A DNA stretch of 64,000 bases from Dasania sp. GY-MA-18 (GCF_024734385.1 NZ_JANHAP010000014.1:19552-83551), one strand, 5' to 3'; counted from the first letter of the stretch, positions 8,552-18,740 are shown. Translations and numbers: made by a program. Notes: generated by a model from the letters alone, not told the origin.

Positions 8552-9647
8552 GATAGAGGCTTGTATAGAGTTCAGTCATTTTTTCGACGGTAAATTTATT
8601 TTGAAAGCTGGTTCTCGCAGCTTCTCCCATCGCAACCCTTTTTCCTGGTAAATTAGTGATATTTATTACAGCTTTATAAAAAGCATCAGAGTTCCTGTTG
8701 GGTGTTATGTAGCCATTGAATTCATTAGTGATGATTTCAGGGTTTCCTCCAACATCAGTCACTATACAAGGTTTAGCACAAGCCATAGCTTCCAGCAGTG
8801 TCATTGAGGTTCCCTCGCTAAGAGAAGATAGTAAAAATATATCTATCAGCTGGAAGTAGCTCTTAGGGTTAACGATAAAGCCTGTAAATAACACTTTATC
8901 TTTAACGCCTTCATTTATTGCATGTTGCTCTAGTTCAGCCCGTATGGGGCCATCACCAACAATGATCAGTTTTAGATTTGAGTTTTCTTTGGCTGCTTTG
9001 GCAAAGGCTGAAATCATCATGTGCTGGTTCTTAATGGGATCCAGCCTGGCGACGGTGCCCAGCAGAATGTCACTGGGCGATAGCTCTAATTCTTTCCGGA
9101 GCGCGGTGGTGTCGTCATTGGCGCTAGGGGAGCTGGCTAGCCCATTATAGATAACCTGCACTTTGTTTTTAGGGAAATTCTCATATTTTATCAAGGCTTG
9201 TTTGGTGGCCTCTGAGATCGCGACTATGGCTTTGGTGCGCAAGGTGAGCAGAGGGTTAATGATAAAACGCTTCCATTTATAACTGTCAGGATAAAAGCGG
9301 CCGTGCTCAGTAAAGATAACTTCAACCTTTGTGCCTAAGGCTGCGAATACGCCATAAATATAAGGGGTGTATTGGTGGCAGTGCAGTATGTCAAAACCTC
9401 CGGTGTCTATCAGTTTTTTTAATGCTGCAATTAGACGGTAGTCAAAGCCGGGCTTGCGGTTTAAAACATAGACTTTATGGCCTTGCTGTTGCAGCTTTAA
9501 GCCTAGCTCCCCAATCTTGTTGTCTATACAGGCAATGGCGGTTTCATAGTTGTTGGGGTTGGTGTTTTCAACCAGCTGACATATTACCTGCTCGGTGCCG
9601 CCTATAGCCATATCAAAGGTGACGTGTAGGATTTTTTTCTTAGCCAT
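8538..9647 (-). CDS. Glycosyltransferase family 4 (GT-B fold)
   Basis: A 369-residue GT4 enzyme. The N-terminal GGTEQV loop (acceptor side), HCHQYTPY and TEHGR, and the C-terminal nucleotide-sugar site (GDGPIRAELE, then SLSEGTSMTLLEAMACAKP with the E-x7-E pattern) are all intact. Such enzymes add a sugar to the growing lipid-linked repeat unit on the cytoplasmic face. It overlaps the amidotransferase stop by 8 bases and the SGNH start by 14, so it is part of one operon. Sugar specificity cannot be read from the sequence. Confidence 0.92.
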   Translation of the reverse strand: MAKKKILHVTFDMAIGGTEQVICQLVENTNPNNYETAIACIDNKIGELGLKLQQQGHKVYVLNRKPGFDYRLIAALKKLIDTGGFDILHCHQYTPYIYGVFAALGTKVEVIFTEHGRFYPDSYKWKRFIINPLLTLRTKAIVAISEATKQALIKYENFPKNKVQVIYNGLASSPSANDDTTALRKELELSPSDILLGTVARLDPIKNQHMMISAFAKAAKENSNLKLIIVGDGPIRAELEQHAINEGVKDKVLFTGFIVNPKSYFQLIDIFLLSSLSEGTSMTLLEAMACAKPCIVTDVGGNPEIITNEFNGYITPNRNSDAFYKAVINITNLPGKRVAMGEAARTSFQNKFTVEKMTELYTSLYHECY

Positions 9648-11538
9648 TTGTGTGCTCGTTATTCATGTAACGTTGCCACCATAGCTCAAACATTAGCATA
9701 GACCAAAGCTCGCTGGAGTAGTCCCGTTGTTTGTTTTGATGTTGTTGCCACAGGCTGTTGATGGCTTCTACTTTGAAAAACTGCGATAACCCTGAGTCTT
9801 TGTTTAATAGTTTTTGCTCGGCAATATCTTTTATTTCGTCTCTTAGCCATTCAGCTAAGGGTACGGAAAATCCCATTTTTTTTCGGTACAAAATTTCTTT
9901 TGGTAGTAGTTTGGCAAAGGTTTTTTTAAGAGCGTATTTTTTTTCACCATTATTGTATTTTAGTTGAGCTGGCATTTGGGCAGCAAGTTCTATCACTTTG
10001 TGGTCAAGTATGGGGGCTCGTACTTCTAGCGAGTTAGCCATGCTCATGCGGTCAACTTTTACCAGTATATCGCCTGTTAGGTAAGTCTTAATATCGGTAT
10101 ATAGGATTTTAGCCAGATGATTGTTGCCATCAGACTTATGGTAGTAGCTCTCGGTAATAGAAGATGGGTGATAGCCAGCGAGAGTAGCTTTAGTTTGCTC
10201 ATTGACTAGTTGATTCCAAGTGTCATCGGACATAAAGGCATTAGTCATGTAAAAGCCATGGGCTGCATCTTTGCTAAGGGTGTTGAGCAAGGTGCTGGCT
10301 TTTTTGAATAGCCGATGATTAATTTTTGCGGATGCCTTTGCCAGAGGCGGAAAAATTGTATGGCGAATAAAACCGGGGAAAAGGTTGCGTAGCCGATTCT
10401 CTATGTTATCGATATGATACTTGTTGTAGCCAGCAAAGCTCTCGTCGCCACCATCGCCAGCTAAGGCTACAGTGACTTGTTGCCTGGCTAATTCTGAAAC
10501 AAAGTAAGTGGGGACTAAAGAGGGGTCGGCAAAAGGCTCATCAAAAAAGCTAGCTATGTGCTCTAGCCGTTCGCGGACGTTGCTTTTAACGGTAAACTCA
10601 TGGTGATCAGTATTGAACAGTTCAGCAACTTGCTTGGCGTATTTAACTTCATCGAATTTTTCGGAGTCAAAACCTATAGAGCAAGTAGTGACGGGTTTAT
10701 CGCTATTTTTAGCCATCAGTCCAACAATGCCGCTGGAATCCACGCCGCCGCTTAAAAATGCACCTAAGGGTACATCGCTAACCATACGTTGCTGGGTGCA
10801 GTGGTTAAGCTGCTGGTAGAGTTGCTCAAAGTTCTCCTCTTCGCTGAGGCTGTTTTCATGGGCAAATGAAACATCCCAGTACTCTTCGATATGCTGACCA
10901 TTTTGGTCTACTGTCATCATGTGGCCAGGTTTTAATTTGTAAATATCCTGGAATATGGTTTTAGGGTCGGGCACATATTGATAGCTGAAGTAGTCATACA
11001 CAGCCTGTTGATTGATGACTTTGGGAATGTTGTTAACTTCAAGTATGGCTTTGATTTCTGAGCCAAAAACAAAGCGATCGTCTTTTTGAAAGTAATACAG
11101 CGGTTTTTTACCTAGCCGGTCCCTAGCAAGCAGTAGGGTTTGCTGTTGTTTATCCCATAATGCAATGGCAAACATGCCATTGAGTTGCTTGATACAGTTT
11201 TTACCATCGCGTAAATACAGGGCAATAATAACTTCTGTATCTGTATGCGTTTTAAACTGGTAGCCCTCTGCCTGTAGCTCTTCGCGCAGCTCTTGGAAAT
11301 TATAAATTTCGCCATTAAAAACCAGCACAATATTATTATCGCTAGAGTACATGGGCTGATTGCCCGCCGCCGATAAGTCAATAATACTTAGCCGCCTGTG
11401 GCAGAGACCTATACGTTCATCCAGGTATTCGCCATGAGCATCGGGCCCTCTGTGGGCAATGGCATTGCCCATGGCGACTAAGGTATTGCTGTCGCCAGTG
11501 GGGCTATGAAAACGTGTAAAACCTGCTATTCCGCACAT
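9640..11538 (-). CDS. AsnB-like glutamine amidotransferase of the exosortase/EPS locus
   Basis: A 632-residue asparagine synthetase homologue. Cys2 (MCGIAGF) is the glutaminase nucleophile, RGPDAHGEY and NGEIYNF are in the glutaminase domain, and SGGVDSS is the ATP-pyrophosphatase loop of the synthetase domain. Family knowledge: exosortase-A/PEP-CTERM loci regularly carry a dedicated AsnB-like amidotransferase of about this length, thought to amidate a sugar acid or a peptide in the polymer rather than make free asparagine. Its place between two glycosyltransferases in a coupled operon fits that role. General asparagine synthesis remains possible. Confidence 0.9.
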   Translation of the reverse strand: MCGIAGFTRFHSPTGDSNTLVAMGNAIAHRGPDAHGEYLDERIGLCHRRLSIIDLSAAGNQPMYSSDNNIVLVFNGEIYNFQELREELQAEGYQFKTHTDTEVIIALYLRDGKNCIKQLNGMFAIALWDKQQQTLLLARDRLGKKPLYYFQKDDRFVFGSEIKAILEVNNIPKVINQQAVYDYFSYQYVPDPKTIFQDIYKLKPGHMMTVDQNGQHIEEYWDVSFAHENSLSEEENFEQLYQQLNHCTQQRMVSDVPLGAFLSGGVDSSGIVGLMAKNSDKPVTTCSIGFDSEKFDEVKYAKQVAELFNTDHHEFTVKSNVRERLEHIASFFDEPFADPSLVPTYFVSELARQQVTVALAGDGGDESFAGYNKYHIDNIENRLRNLFPGFIRHTIFPPLAKASAKINHRLFKKASTLLNTLSKDAAHGFYMTNAFMSDDTWNQLVNEQTKATLAGYHPSSITESYYHKSDGNNHLAKILYTDIKTYLTGDILVKVDRMSMANSLEVRAPILDHKVIELAAQMPAQLKYNNGEKKYALKKTFAKLLPKEILYRKKMGFSVPLAEWLRDEIKDIAEQKLLNKDSGLSQFFKVEAINSLWQQHQNKQRDYSSELWSMLMFELWWQRYMNNEHTNG

Positions 11539-11540
11539 GG

Positions 11541-12650
11541 TTATTGCTTTTGCTGCAGCAGTTGGGTGAATAAATCATAGTACTCTCTGGCCATTCGGGC
11601 GGCAGAGAAGTTATCTAACACATATTGTCGCCCAGCTTTGGCAAGTTGCTGGGCTTTGGCTTGGTCAAATAATAAAGTTTCCCAATACTGCTGTAAGGTT
11701 TCTTTGTCGCCATAGTCGGCGAGCAAGCCTGTTTGTTCGTGGGCCATTAACTGGTCTATGCCGGGGATGTTATAGGCCGCTACAGGTATCTCCATGGCTA
11801 GTGCCTCCATAAGGCAGCGTGGAATGCCTTCGGAGGATGAAGTCATTACAAACAAATCAAAGTCCCGTAATTGTTCAAGGCGATCTTGGCGAAACCCTAA
11901 GAATTTGATTGTATGACTGCAAGGCAGTTGCGCTGCACTGGCTTCTAGCTCGGCGCGGCTGTCGCCATCGCCTAAAAAGAGTAGCTGTAAATTGTCGTGC
12001 TGCGTTGATAGATTGGCGAAGATCTCTAGTATGTGATCTATTTTCTTGCGCGGTATCATTTGCCCGATAAAACCTATGGTTTTAATCTCGCTAGGCTTTG
12101 TTTGCTTGCTTTGTAAATAATGATCTACTTCTTTTAGGTCTACCCCATTTTGTATATAGCGCAACTTGTTGCGTGGCACGCCGTAACCTAGGCATTCATC
12201 AAAGAGTTGCTGGGATAGTGGAGCTACGGCATCAAAAAAGCGCAATAAAAAGGCCCCGGTGCGTATATAAGCTTTGAGCTTGAAGTCTTTGGCTTCGCCA
12301 AAACCGTGCGGAGTGCTAACGCATTTAATGCCAGCCTTTTTGGCAGCTAATAACCCTAAAATATCTGATTTATAGCCGTGGGTATGGATAACGTCGATTT
12401 CACGCTCTTTGATCAAGTTGCATAGCTTGTTAACAGCGGAAAAGTCAAAACGGCCATTGGTAGGGATTTCAAATGCCTTGCCCGTGCAATCTGGATATTG
12501 TTTAACAATTTCCAGGGTGCCCTGATGGGGCTCCACTGTCACCGCCATATCACAGCGTACATCGGCTTGATCTAAATTGTTGGCTATGGCCAGTACCCAG
12601 CGCTCTGCGCCATAAAAACCAGTAGGGCAAATAAATTGCAGTATATTCAT
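11541..12650 (-). CDS. Glycosyltransferase family 4, PEP-CTERM/EPS locus type
   Basis: A 369-residue GT-B enzyme. GFYGAERWVL at the N-terminus, HTHGYKSDILG, STPHGFGEAKDF, and the nucleotide-sugar site GDGDSRAELE with SSSEGIPRCLMEALAMEIP are typical of GT4. It lies 21 bases after the GT2 gene and 2 bases before asnB, in the same operon. It presumably extends the repeat unit at the cytoplasmic membrane face; the donor sugar is unknown. Confidence 0.92.
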   Translation of the reverse strand: MNILQFICPTGFYGAERWVLAIANNLDQADVRCDMAVTVEPHQGTLEIVKQYPDCTGKAFEIPTNGRFDFSAVNKLCNLIKEREIDVIHTHGYKSDILGLLAAKKAGIKCVSTPHGFGEAKDFKLKAYIRTGAFLLRFFDAVAPLSQQLFDECLGYGVPRNKLRYIQNGVDLKEVDHYLQSKQTKPSEIKTIGFIGQMIPRKKIDHILEIFANLSTQHDNLQLLFLGDGDSRAELEASAAQLPCSHTIKFLGFRQDRLEQLRDFDLFVMTSSSEGIPRCLMEALAMEIPVAAYNIPGIDQLMAHEQTGLLADYGDKETLQQYWETLLFDQAKAQQLAKAGRQYVLDNFSAARMAREYYDLFTQLLQQKQ

Positions 12651-12670
12651 AAGGGGGTGCTTTTATTAGT

Positions 12671-13957
12671 TTATGCGTTCAATAAGCCGGCAAGTGAATC
12701 AAGTAGTAGCAGTAGTGTTACTACAAACAGTGCGCTGTTGATAAGAATGATTTTAACACCTGCATATTGCTGATTCTGTTCGGCTTGCCTAGGTGAGGTC
12801 CAAGTAATTTGAATATTGCCCCTTAAGGCTTGAATAACCCCCATTAGCGAATAAAAATTAACCATTAAAAAATAGTAGGGGTAAAAAAACAGAGCAGGTA
12901 TATCATCATTGTGTTTGATTGCGTTACCTATCATCGCCAGCCAGAAAAAGGCGACTTCTAAGACTACTAGCAATTGAAATACGGTGTAGTCGTGTAGTGA
13001 TAAATACACCGAGCCTAATGCTGTGCCGCATAGGAATACCGGTATTAACCAGCGTAGCAATTTGTGGGAAATAATCTCTAGGCTATAAATCCCCGTTTTA
13101 AAAGGGTTCATGACTGATTTAACTTTCATCAGACCGTTAAAGCTGCGGTTAACTATGCGCTCTTTACGTTTGGCTTCTTTGGCGAAGCTGGCAGCGGCCT
13201 CTTCATGGCAGATGGCCTCTTGGTCAAATATACCCCTATAGCCCATAGCAATAATTTGTAGCGGGTTAACAAAGTCGTTGATGTCGTCGGCAGCTAATGG
13301 GGTGTATAAAGATTTTCTAATGGCGTAGATTGCGCCATCCCCACCCACCACTGAATGCAAGCGGCTCTCGATGTTCTTCATAAATATTTCATAGCGCCAA
13401 TAGCTGTTTTCGCTTTCAGCGGCGGCGTTATCGTCGGCATTGCTATAAAGTGCTGCGCCCACTACATAGCCTACGCTGGGGTCATTAAAGCTGCGGACGA
13501 TTTTTTGAATGGCGTCGGTCTGGTACATGGCGTTAGCATCTGAGAATACCACTATATCGCCGTTGGCCTCGGGTATGGCTAAGTTAATGGCCGAGGTTTT
13601 GCCTAGGCGCCCCTCTTGCCGTATTAGCTTTACCCCCTGTTCGGCATATTCTTTAATGGCTTCGTCGGTACCATCATCGGAGCCATCGGAGATAAAAATA
13701 AACTCGATTAGCTCCTTAGGGTAATCAATGGCCAGGCAATTGTTAATTTTGCTCTGTATGACTTCAACTTCGTTATAGCAGCTCACCAGCAGGCTGACCT
13801 TGGGGGTGATATCTTGAGCATCTATTGGCTGGGCGCGGCAGTATTTATCCAAAATAAGCAATAGCAGAGGGTAGCCCACATAGACATAGATGGGGATTAT
13901 TAGGCTAATGATAGTGATTAACAGAATAGCGGTAGTCATTATTATAGTTGCCCACAA
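12671..13957 (-). CDS. Membrane glycosyltransferase family 2
   Basis: A 428-residue enzyme with an N-terminal span (residues ~5-32), a GT-A domain and three or four C-terminal spans. GT-A landmarks are SLLVSCYNE, ISDGSDDGTD, the DXD-like SDANAMY, and a GGDGAIYAIR acceptor region. The layout resembles processive synthases of the poly-GlcNAc/hyaluronan type, but the processivity motif QxxRW is not clear, so it may be a single-addition transferase. It is the first gene of the seven-gene minus-strand EPS operon. ATG 13939 is an alternative start. Confidence 0.9.
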   Translation of the reverse strand: MWATIIMTTAILLITIISLIIPIYVYVGYPLLLLILDKYCRAQPIDAQDITPKVSLLVSCYNEVEVIQSKINNCLAIDYPKELIEFIFISDGSDDGTDEAIKEYAEQGVKLIRQEGRLGKTSAINLAIPEANGDIVVFSDANAMYQTDAIQKIVRSFNDPSVGYVVGAALYSNADDNAAAESENSYWRYEIFMKNIESRLHSVVGGDGAIYAIRKSLYTPLAADDINDFVNPLQIIAMGYRGIFDQEAICHEEAAASFAKEAKRKERIVNRSFNGLMKVKSVMNPFKTGIYSLEIISHKLLRWLIPVFLCGTALGSVYLSLHDYTVFQLLVVLEVAFFWLAMIGNAIKHNDDIPALFFYPYYFLMVNFYSLMGVIQALRGNIQITWTSPRQAEQNQQYAGVKIILINSALFVVTLLLLLDSLAGLLNA

Positions 13958-14150
13958 TAGCAGGGTTTAGGTCACGTTAACTTAGGGTGTAGAATACTCG
14001 ATTCCTTGTCATCTTTGCAGTGCTAATACTGTGCATATTGCCATTGTGCGACTAAAAAACTGTGTGTAGGCTGTTTTCGGTTTATTATTGCGGCTAATTA
14101 TATCTATACCAATAATATTGCTCTGCTTGCTAAGCATTAGGTCAAAAAAG

Positions 14151-15083
14151 ATGTGTGTAATCTCAATTATTATCCCCGCTTATAATGAAGAAAAGTATAT
14201 AGCGGGCACTCTAGCTGCCATCGAAGCTAATCCGCCTTTGTTACCCTACGAGGTGATAGTGGTGGATAACGGGTCTAGCGATAAGACGCGGGAGTTGGTG
14301 AGGCGAGCTGGGGTTGTATTGGTGGACTGCCCAGTAGGATCAGTGGCCGCGGTACGCAATAAAGGGGTAGCGCAAGCTGCTGGCAGTGTGCTGGTGTTTA
14401 TCGATGCCGATGTTGTGGTGGCAGCTGATTGGGGGCAGCGGCTGCAAGCTGTGGCCGAACGCTTAGCCCAGCAGCCTATGTTGGTAACGGGGTCGCGCTG
14501 TTTGCCAGTAGACAATAGTCATTGGTTAAATCGCTATTGGTTTGCCTATTTAAATGAATACGAGGCTGCCTATATTAATTCTGGTCATTTAATTACGTCT
14601 AAGGCGTTGTTTGAGGCTATAGGGGGCTTTAATGCTGAGTTGGAAACAGCTGAGGATTATGATTTTTGTATGCGGGCCGTGCAGGCTGGTGCTGTATTGG
14701 AAAATAACAAGGCGCTAAAAGTGACCCATTATGGTTACCCCACCACAGTATTGGCTTTTATGCGGCGCGAGCGTTGGCATGGTTCTGAGGATGTACAGTC
14801 GTGGGCTGCTTTTGCGGCTTCTAAAATGGCTTGGCTGGCCAGCTTGCAGTTGGCCGGGGTATTGCTGCTGCTGCTAGTGTTAATGGCTGGCGTTGGTGAG
14901 CTGGTCGTGCTGTATTTAATGCTGGCTTACGGCTTTTGTTTGGCGCTGAGTTTGATCAAGTTTCCCCTTAAAAAGCCCATGGCCTGGCTGGTGACCCCTT
15001 GGGTATTTTATTTTTATTTGTTGGGCCGCAGTTGGGCCGTGGTGGACCGGCTGTTACAGCTAGGCAAAAGCCGCTTAGCTTAA
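14151..15083 (+). CDS. Glycosyltransferase family 2
   Basis: About 310 residues. SIIIPAYNEEKYI, VVDNGSSDKT, the metal-binding IDADVVV and AEDYDFCMR mark a GT-A inverting transferase; two hydrophobic spans follow near the C-terminus. The frame reaches a TTG at 14088, but ATG 14151 begins directly at the GT2 fold and has AGG about ten bases upstream, so it is preferred. It is divergent from the EPS operon and overlaps the end of the next minus-strand gene by 9 bases, so its expression is separate from the main operon. Confidence 0.88.
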   Translation: MCVISIIIPAYNEEKYIAGTLAAIEANPPLLPYEVIVVDNGSSDKTRELVRRAGVVLVDCPVGSVAAVRNKGVAQAAGSVLVFIDADVVVAADWGQRLQAVAERLAQQPMLVTGSRCLPVDNSHWLNRYWFAYLNEYEAAYINSGHLITSKALFEAIGGFNAELETAEDYDFCMRAVQAGAVLENNKALKVTHYGYPTTVLAFMRRERWHGSEDVQSWAAFAASKMAWLASLQLAGVLLLLLVLMAGVGELVVLYLMLAYGFCLALSLIKFPLKKPMAWLVTPWVFYFYLLGRSWAVVDRLLQLGKSRLA

Positions 15084-17645
15084 GCGGCTTGTTAACCATT
15101 TCTTTTCACGCTGGTAGGAAAATCTCAGCGTTGCTTTAACTAGGTCTTTAATAATATTGGTAATTATGCCGCTGCGTTTGAGTTTAGGGGCTGGGCCGTA
15201 AGTGCCTACAGCTAGGGTAGCCTGCTCTGTGTGCTCAATTAGTGGCGTGATGTGTTCATAATCGTGTTGATTTTGCATCAATATGGCCAGTATGCGGGTA
15301 AAGCTGCGGGTGGGTTCTTGCTGTAATGTGTCGGTGACGTAGTGTAAAAAACGCTCTGCCTTTTGGCGGTAGTCAGGCGCGGGCTGAGGAGAAAAATAAT
15401 AAGCTTCAAATAGAATATGTGCTTTACGCAAGTCTTGTGCTGCCCAAGTGTGGTTGGGGTATTCTAGCGCGTCGATTTGCTCTAGGTAGGGTCGCTCATG
15501 ATGTTGCATCCACTGGGCGTAGTGCAGTAGACAGTCTCTGGCATATGTATATTGTTTGTCAAAGCTGTTTTCACTAACTTTGTAATGCAGGTATTTAGTG
15601 AGTGCCTGTAGAAAAATAGTGTAAGACCAGGTTTGTTCTATATTTTCAAAATGGCGTTCGGAAATAATATCGCTTGGGTGTATCGTGTTGCGGATAATAA
15701 ATTCTATCTGCTCTATATGGCTGTACTTACCATCAAGGTAATAGCTGTCTAAAAGGGTGCTGATATAGTTACCTGTGCCCCGGGTTAGCGGATAGCGGTA
15801 AGGGCTGATAGCCAAGCCTTTATTGAGCCGTTTCAATAAAGGGATATCTTTGGTTTTTATTGCGAGTAGGCGTTCTAGTATGGCACCAGTACCTTCTTGG
15901 GCGTATTGCATCCAACTATTGAGCTTTAATACCGCCTCTTTCGCCCGTAAATTACCGGTGAAATAATAGTAGTAGCGTAAACCAGTAGTGTAACAGTGCT
16001 CGGTACCGGGGCCGCCGCCAGATTGGGCAGTGTGCTCTACGTTTAAGTGCTGCTTGGAAAAGGTTCTATGGCTGCAGGTGCCGGCATCTAGGTAATGGTC
16101 GGTATGCCAAAATAAGCCGTGATTGTATTCATCTCGGTCCAGGTCAGTATCGTATAGATCTATGTCTAGTATGTGGCGGCTGAGGTCGTCAAAAAGCTCT
16201 AGCCATTGTGGCTTGGCGCTGGCCATGTATTGCTTGGCAAAGCCTAGGGCAGGGTCATACTGGTTGTTGTAATGTGAGCACAATGGTACTTCGTTAGCTG
16301 ATTGATATAGAGTTTCATGGTCAGCATATAAATCGCCAAAGTGTCGCCAGCCATATTCATCAATTTTTTCACGTTTGCTAAAAAAATTATTATCGCCCTC
16401 TACGCCCAGATTAATTAATTGTTGCAGTGCGTTGCTTTCAGCGCTGCTGGCAAAATGGGGTAGTGTATTTGCTTTGGCATAGATCTCTCTATCGAGCACC
16501 AGCTGGCTTGGGGTTCTGGCCCATAGCAGGCTTTCCCTGTTGTTATTGATATCTAAAAGTAGGCGATGTGTTTTCTTTTCGCCGCCCTGTAGCTCATAGG
16601 GCTCTCCCGCTTGGCTAGGAAATAGCTGTAGCGATAGCGTATTGTGATCGAGGCTTACAGCTTTGGGGAAGTTTTGCCAAAATTTTTCTATGTAGGCGTT
16701 AATGCCAGTGTGGCTATTGCTGCAGTGCGCTATAGGGTCCGCTCTTAGTCCGCAAACTTCTTGCTGCTGTTGTGTAAGTTTATAGCCTTTTAAGCTTAGC
16801 GGTATGTTGCCTTGATGATTGACATGATTGGCACTCTGCCAGTGTTCGCCGCCGCTAGAAGCTTGTAATAATTGTAGGCTGTTATCGCAGAACCATTCGC
16901 TGTCAGTTTGTGCTTGTAGCTGACAGCAATTTGTTTGGTGGAGTTGGCTGTCAAAGCTTAGGGCATTAAAAAATAGAGAATGCTCATCGCCCAAATCCCA
17001 AAAGCCGCCTTTGTGCTTGGCTGCTGCGGGGTTGTGCACAGTTAATTGCCATTCAATTAACGAGCTGTTGCTGTAGAAGCTAAGCTGGGCGGACAGGTTT
17101 AAGCGCTTTGTGTTATTTAGCAGGTAATGCCCAGCTAGTTCTATCGTGCAAAAATGAGTGGGGTGCTGGGTATTGACCTTAAGGTCATCAAGTATCAGCG
17201 CGGCTGCTTGGTCATTGGTCGTGAGCAGTTTAATGTTCTGATTGAGCTGGGCTTGGGTGCTTAAATCGGTGACAGCGATTAAAGGGGGTTGTTTACCTAT
17301 GGTGCAGGTTATAGAGCCAGTATTGACTGTGATTCCGCTAGGGCTTTGGTCTAGGGTGATCGCGGGGGAGCAAGATGGCGCGGAACTAGGGGCCAAGGTC
17401 AGTAGGTCGCCATGCTTTATATCGCTACTGAGCAGCGTTTTTATTAGTAGCCAGCGCACGCTTCCGTCATTCCAGTAGGCTGTTATTTCAGTATTTAGGG
17501 GTAGTTGGGCCTGTTGGCACGTTAATGCGAGCGGCTGGTCTGCTTTGAGCTGGCCGCGGGCGTAGGGTATCCCTAAGGTAGCGGGTTCAGAGCTGGGGGC
17601 GGGTGTTGTTTGGCGTTTAGCGGTAATCGATACGGTGTTATTCAT
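15075..17645 (-). CDS. RIFT-barrel/PcRGLX-YetA-like protein, polysaccharide-lyase-like
   Basis: An 856-residue protein. The N-terminus (TLGIPYARGQL, then WNDGSVRWLLIK) is the signature of the RIFT-barrel domain of PcRGLX/YetA-like proteins, which are related to exo-rhamnogalacturonan lyases. A central beta region and a long alpha-helical barrel follow (roughly residues 400-830), rich in Tyr, Trp and His. No signal peptide is seen, so a cytoplasmic or unusual export route is implied. It sits 9 bases after the femAB gene and is probably cotranscribed with it. A role in trimming or editing the exopolysaccharide is inference. Confidence 0.72.
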   Translation of the reverse strand: MNNTVSITAKRQTTPAPSSEPATLGIPYARGQLKADQPLALTCQQAQLPLNTEITAYWNDGSVRWLLIKTLLSSDIKHGDLLTLAPSSAPSCSPAITLDQSPSGITVNTGSITCTIGKQPPLIAVTDLSTQAQLNQNIKLLTTNDQAAALILDDLKVNTQHPTHFCTIELAGHYLLNNTKRLNLSAQLSFYSNSSLIEWQLTVHNPAAAKHKGGFWDLGDEHSLFFNALSFDSQLHQTNCCQLQAQTDSEWFCDNSLQLLQASSGGEHWQSANHVNHQGNIPLSLKGYKLTQQQQEVCGLRADPIAHCSNSHTGINAYIEKFWQNFPKAVSLDHNTLSLQLFPSQAGEPYELQGGEKKTHRLLLDINNNRESLLWARTPSQLVLDREIYAKANTLPHFASSAESNALQQLINLGVEGDNNFFSKREKIDEYGWRHFGDLYADHETLYQSANEVPLCSHYNNQYDPALGFAKQYMASAKPQWLELFDDLSRHILDIDLYDTDLDRDEYNHGLFWHTDHYLDAGTCSHRTFSKQHLNVEHTAQSGGGPGTEHCYTTGLRYYYYFTGNLRAKEAVLKLNSWMQYAQEGTGAILERLLAIKTKDIPLLKRLNKGLAISPYRYPLTRGTGNYISTLLDSYYLDGKYSHIEQIEFIIRNTIHPSDIISERHFENIEQTWSYTIFLQALTKYLHYKVSENSFDKQYTYARDCLLHYAQWMQHHERPYLEQIDALEYPNHTWAAQDLRKAHILFEAYYFSPQPAPDYRQKAERFLHYVTDTLQQEPTRSFTRILAILMQNQHDYEHITPLIEHTEQATLAVGTYGPAPKLKRSGIITNIIKDLVKATLRFSYQREKKWLTSRLS

Positions 17646-17654
17646 AAAAGGGCT

Positions 17655-18740
17655 TTATAGGGTAATGTACTTGCGCACCATAGGGCCAAAAAAATTGGCG
17701 CTGGCGAGAGGTTGTTTTTGCCATAGTTGCTCAATGATATTTCTGGCTTTGCCATTGCTTTGCGGGGCCTCGCTAAGCTCGCCATTGCTGTCGTATTGCT
17801 GCCACTCTAGCGCCTGTGGTTGTGCCCCCCATTGGGCTTTAAATTTGTAGGTACCGCAGTTATAGCTGGAGCGGCCAAAGTCAAAATGTTTACAGCCGCT
17901 GTCGGCCAGTTGTTCTAGCAGGCTCCAATATAGCAGCATGTTAGGTGACAGTCGGTTGTATTCGAATAAGGTTGAGGCCCAGGGGATGCAGGCGCGATTG
18001 CCTGCGCGTAACACTATGCCGGCGCCTACGGCGGTATTATCTAAGCTAACAACCGCCAACAGTAGTTGCTCGCCATACGCTTGGTTGAGTGCGTGAAATA
18101 ATTGCCGGCTGTGTACGGGGGACCCCAGGCGCTTCATGTTATTGGCGAAGATGTTGTAGAAGGCGTTGATGTTTTGTGGCGTTTTTTCGAAGCTCACGGT
18201 AAGGCCATTTTTTTTGGCTTTATTTATTTGGCTGCGTAACTTGGATTTAAATTGTGCTAAGAGCTCGGCCGATGAATCTGGTAATGGTAGTAGCATGCTG
18301 ACTTTTTGCTCTTCACTTAGCGTGCTCCCGTTGTTCATGCTGCGGCTTCTGAGTTCCAGCTTTCCGGCTTTAAGCTCTTTGCATAGCGTCGCTGCTTTGT
18401 TCATTAACGCTGACACTACCGTTTGATCGCTGGCAATAATGCCGCCTAAGTCGCAAAAAGGCAGTGAGCATAGGGTAGCGCTGGCCAGCGGTGGTTGTAC
18501 CAGTATTAGCGGCAAGATGCCGCATATGGCCTGCTCCGCTTCGGCGATAAGATAGTAGCCTTTATGTTTATAGGTTTGCTCTATCGCTGTTTTCCAGGCA
18601 AACAGGTGATAGGGGCTGGCGTTGCTTTGTTGGTGGACGAAATTGTCCCATGCGGCTTGATCATGCTGATTTGCAATTCTTATTGTGGTCACAAGTTGCC
18701 CTTGTTCATCGAGGGGAGCAATAAAGTTATTAGGGGTCAA
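17655..18740 (-). CDS. FemAB-like GNAT-fold protein, PEP-CTERM/EPS-locus type
   Basis: A 361-residue protein with two GNAT-like halves. Landmarks include HLFAWKTAIEQTYKHKGYYL, LPFCDLGGI, a lysine-rich KLRSQINKAKKNGL and the C-terminal HFDFGRSSYNCGTYKFKAQWG. This pattern is that of the FemAB-related family found in PEP-CTERM/exosortase loci, thought to attach an amino-acyl or acyl group to a glycan. A box shared with two other promoters in this locus lies at 18801-18817, upstream of its start. GTG 18692 is a possible alternative start. Confidence 0.88.
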   Translation of the reverse strand: MTPNNFIAPLDEQGQLVTTIRIANQHDQAAWDNFVHQQSNASPYHLFAWKTAIEQTYKHKGYYLIAEAEQAICGILPLILVQPPLASATLCSLPFCDLGGIIASDQTVVSALMNKAATLCKELKAGKLELRSRSMNNGSTLSEEQKVSMLLPLPDSSAELLAQFKSKLRSQINKAKKNGLTVSFEKTPQNINAFYNIFANNMKRLGSPVHSRQLFHALNQAYGEQLLLAVVSLDNTAVGAGIVLRAGNRACIPWASTLFEYNRLSPNMLLYWSLLEQLADSGCKHFDFGRSSYNCGTYKFKAQWGAQPQALEWQQYDSNGELSEAPQSNGKARNIIEQLWQKQPLASANFFGPMVRKYITL

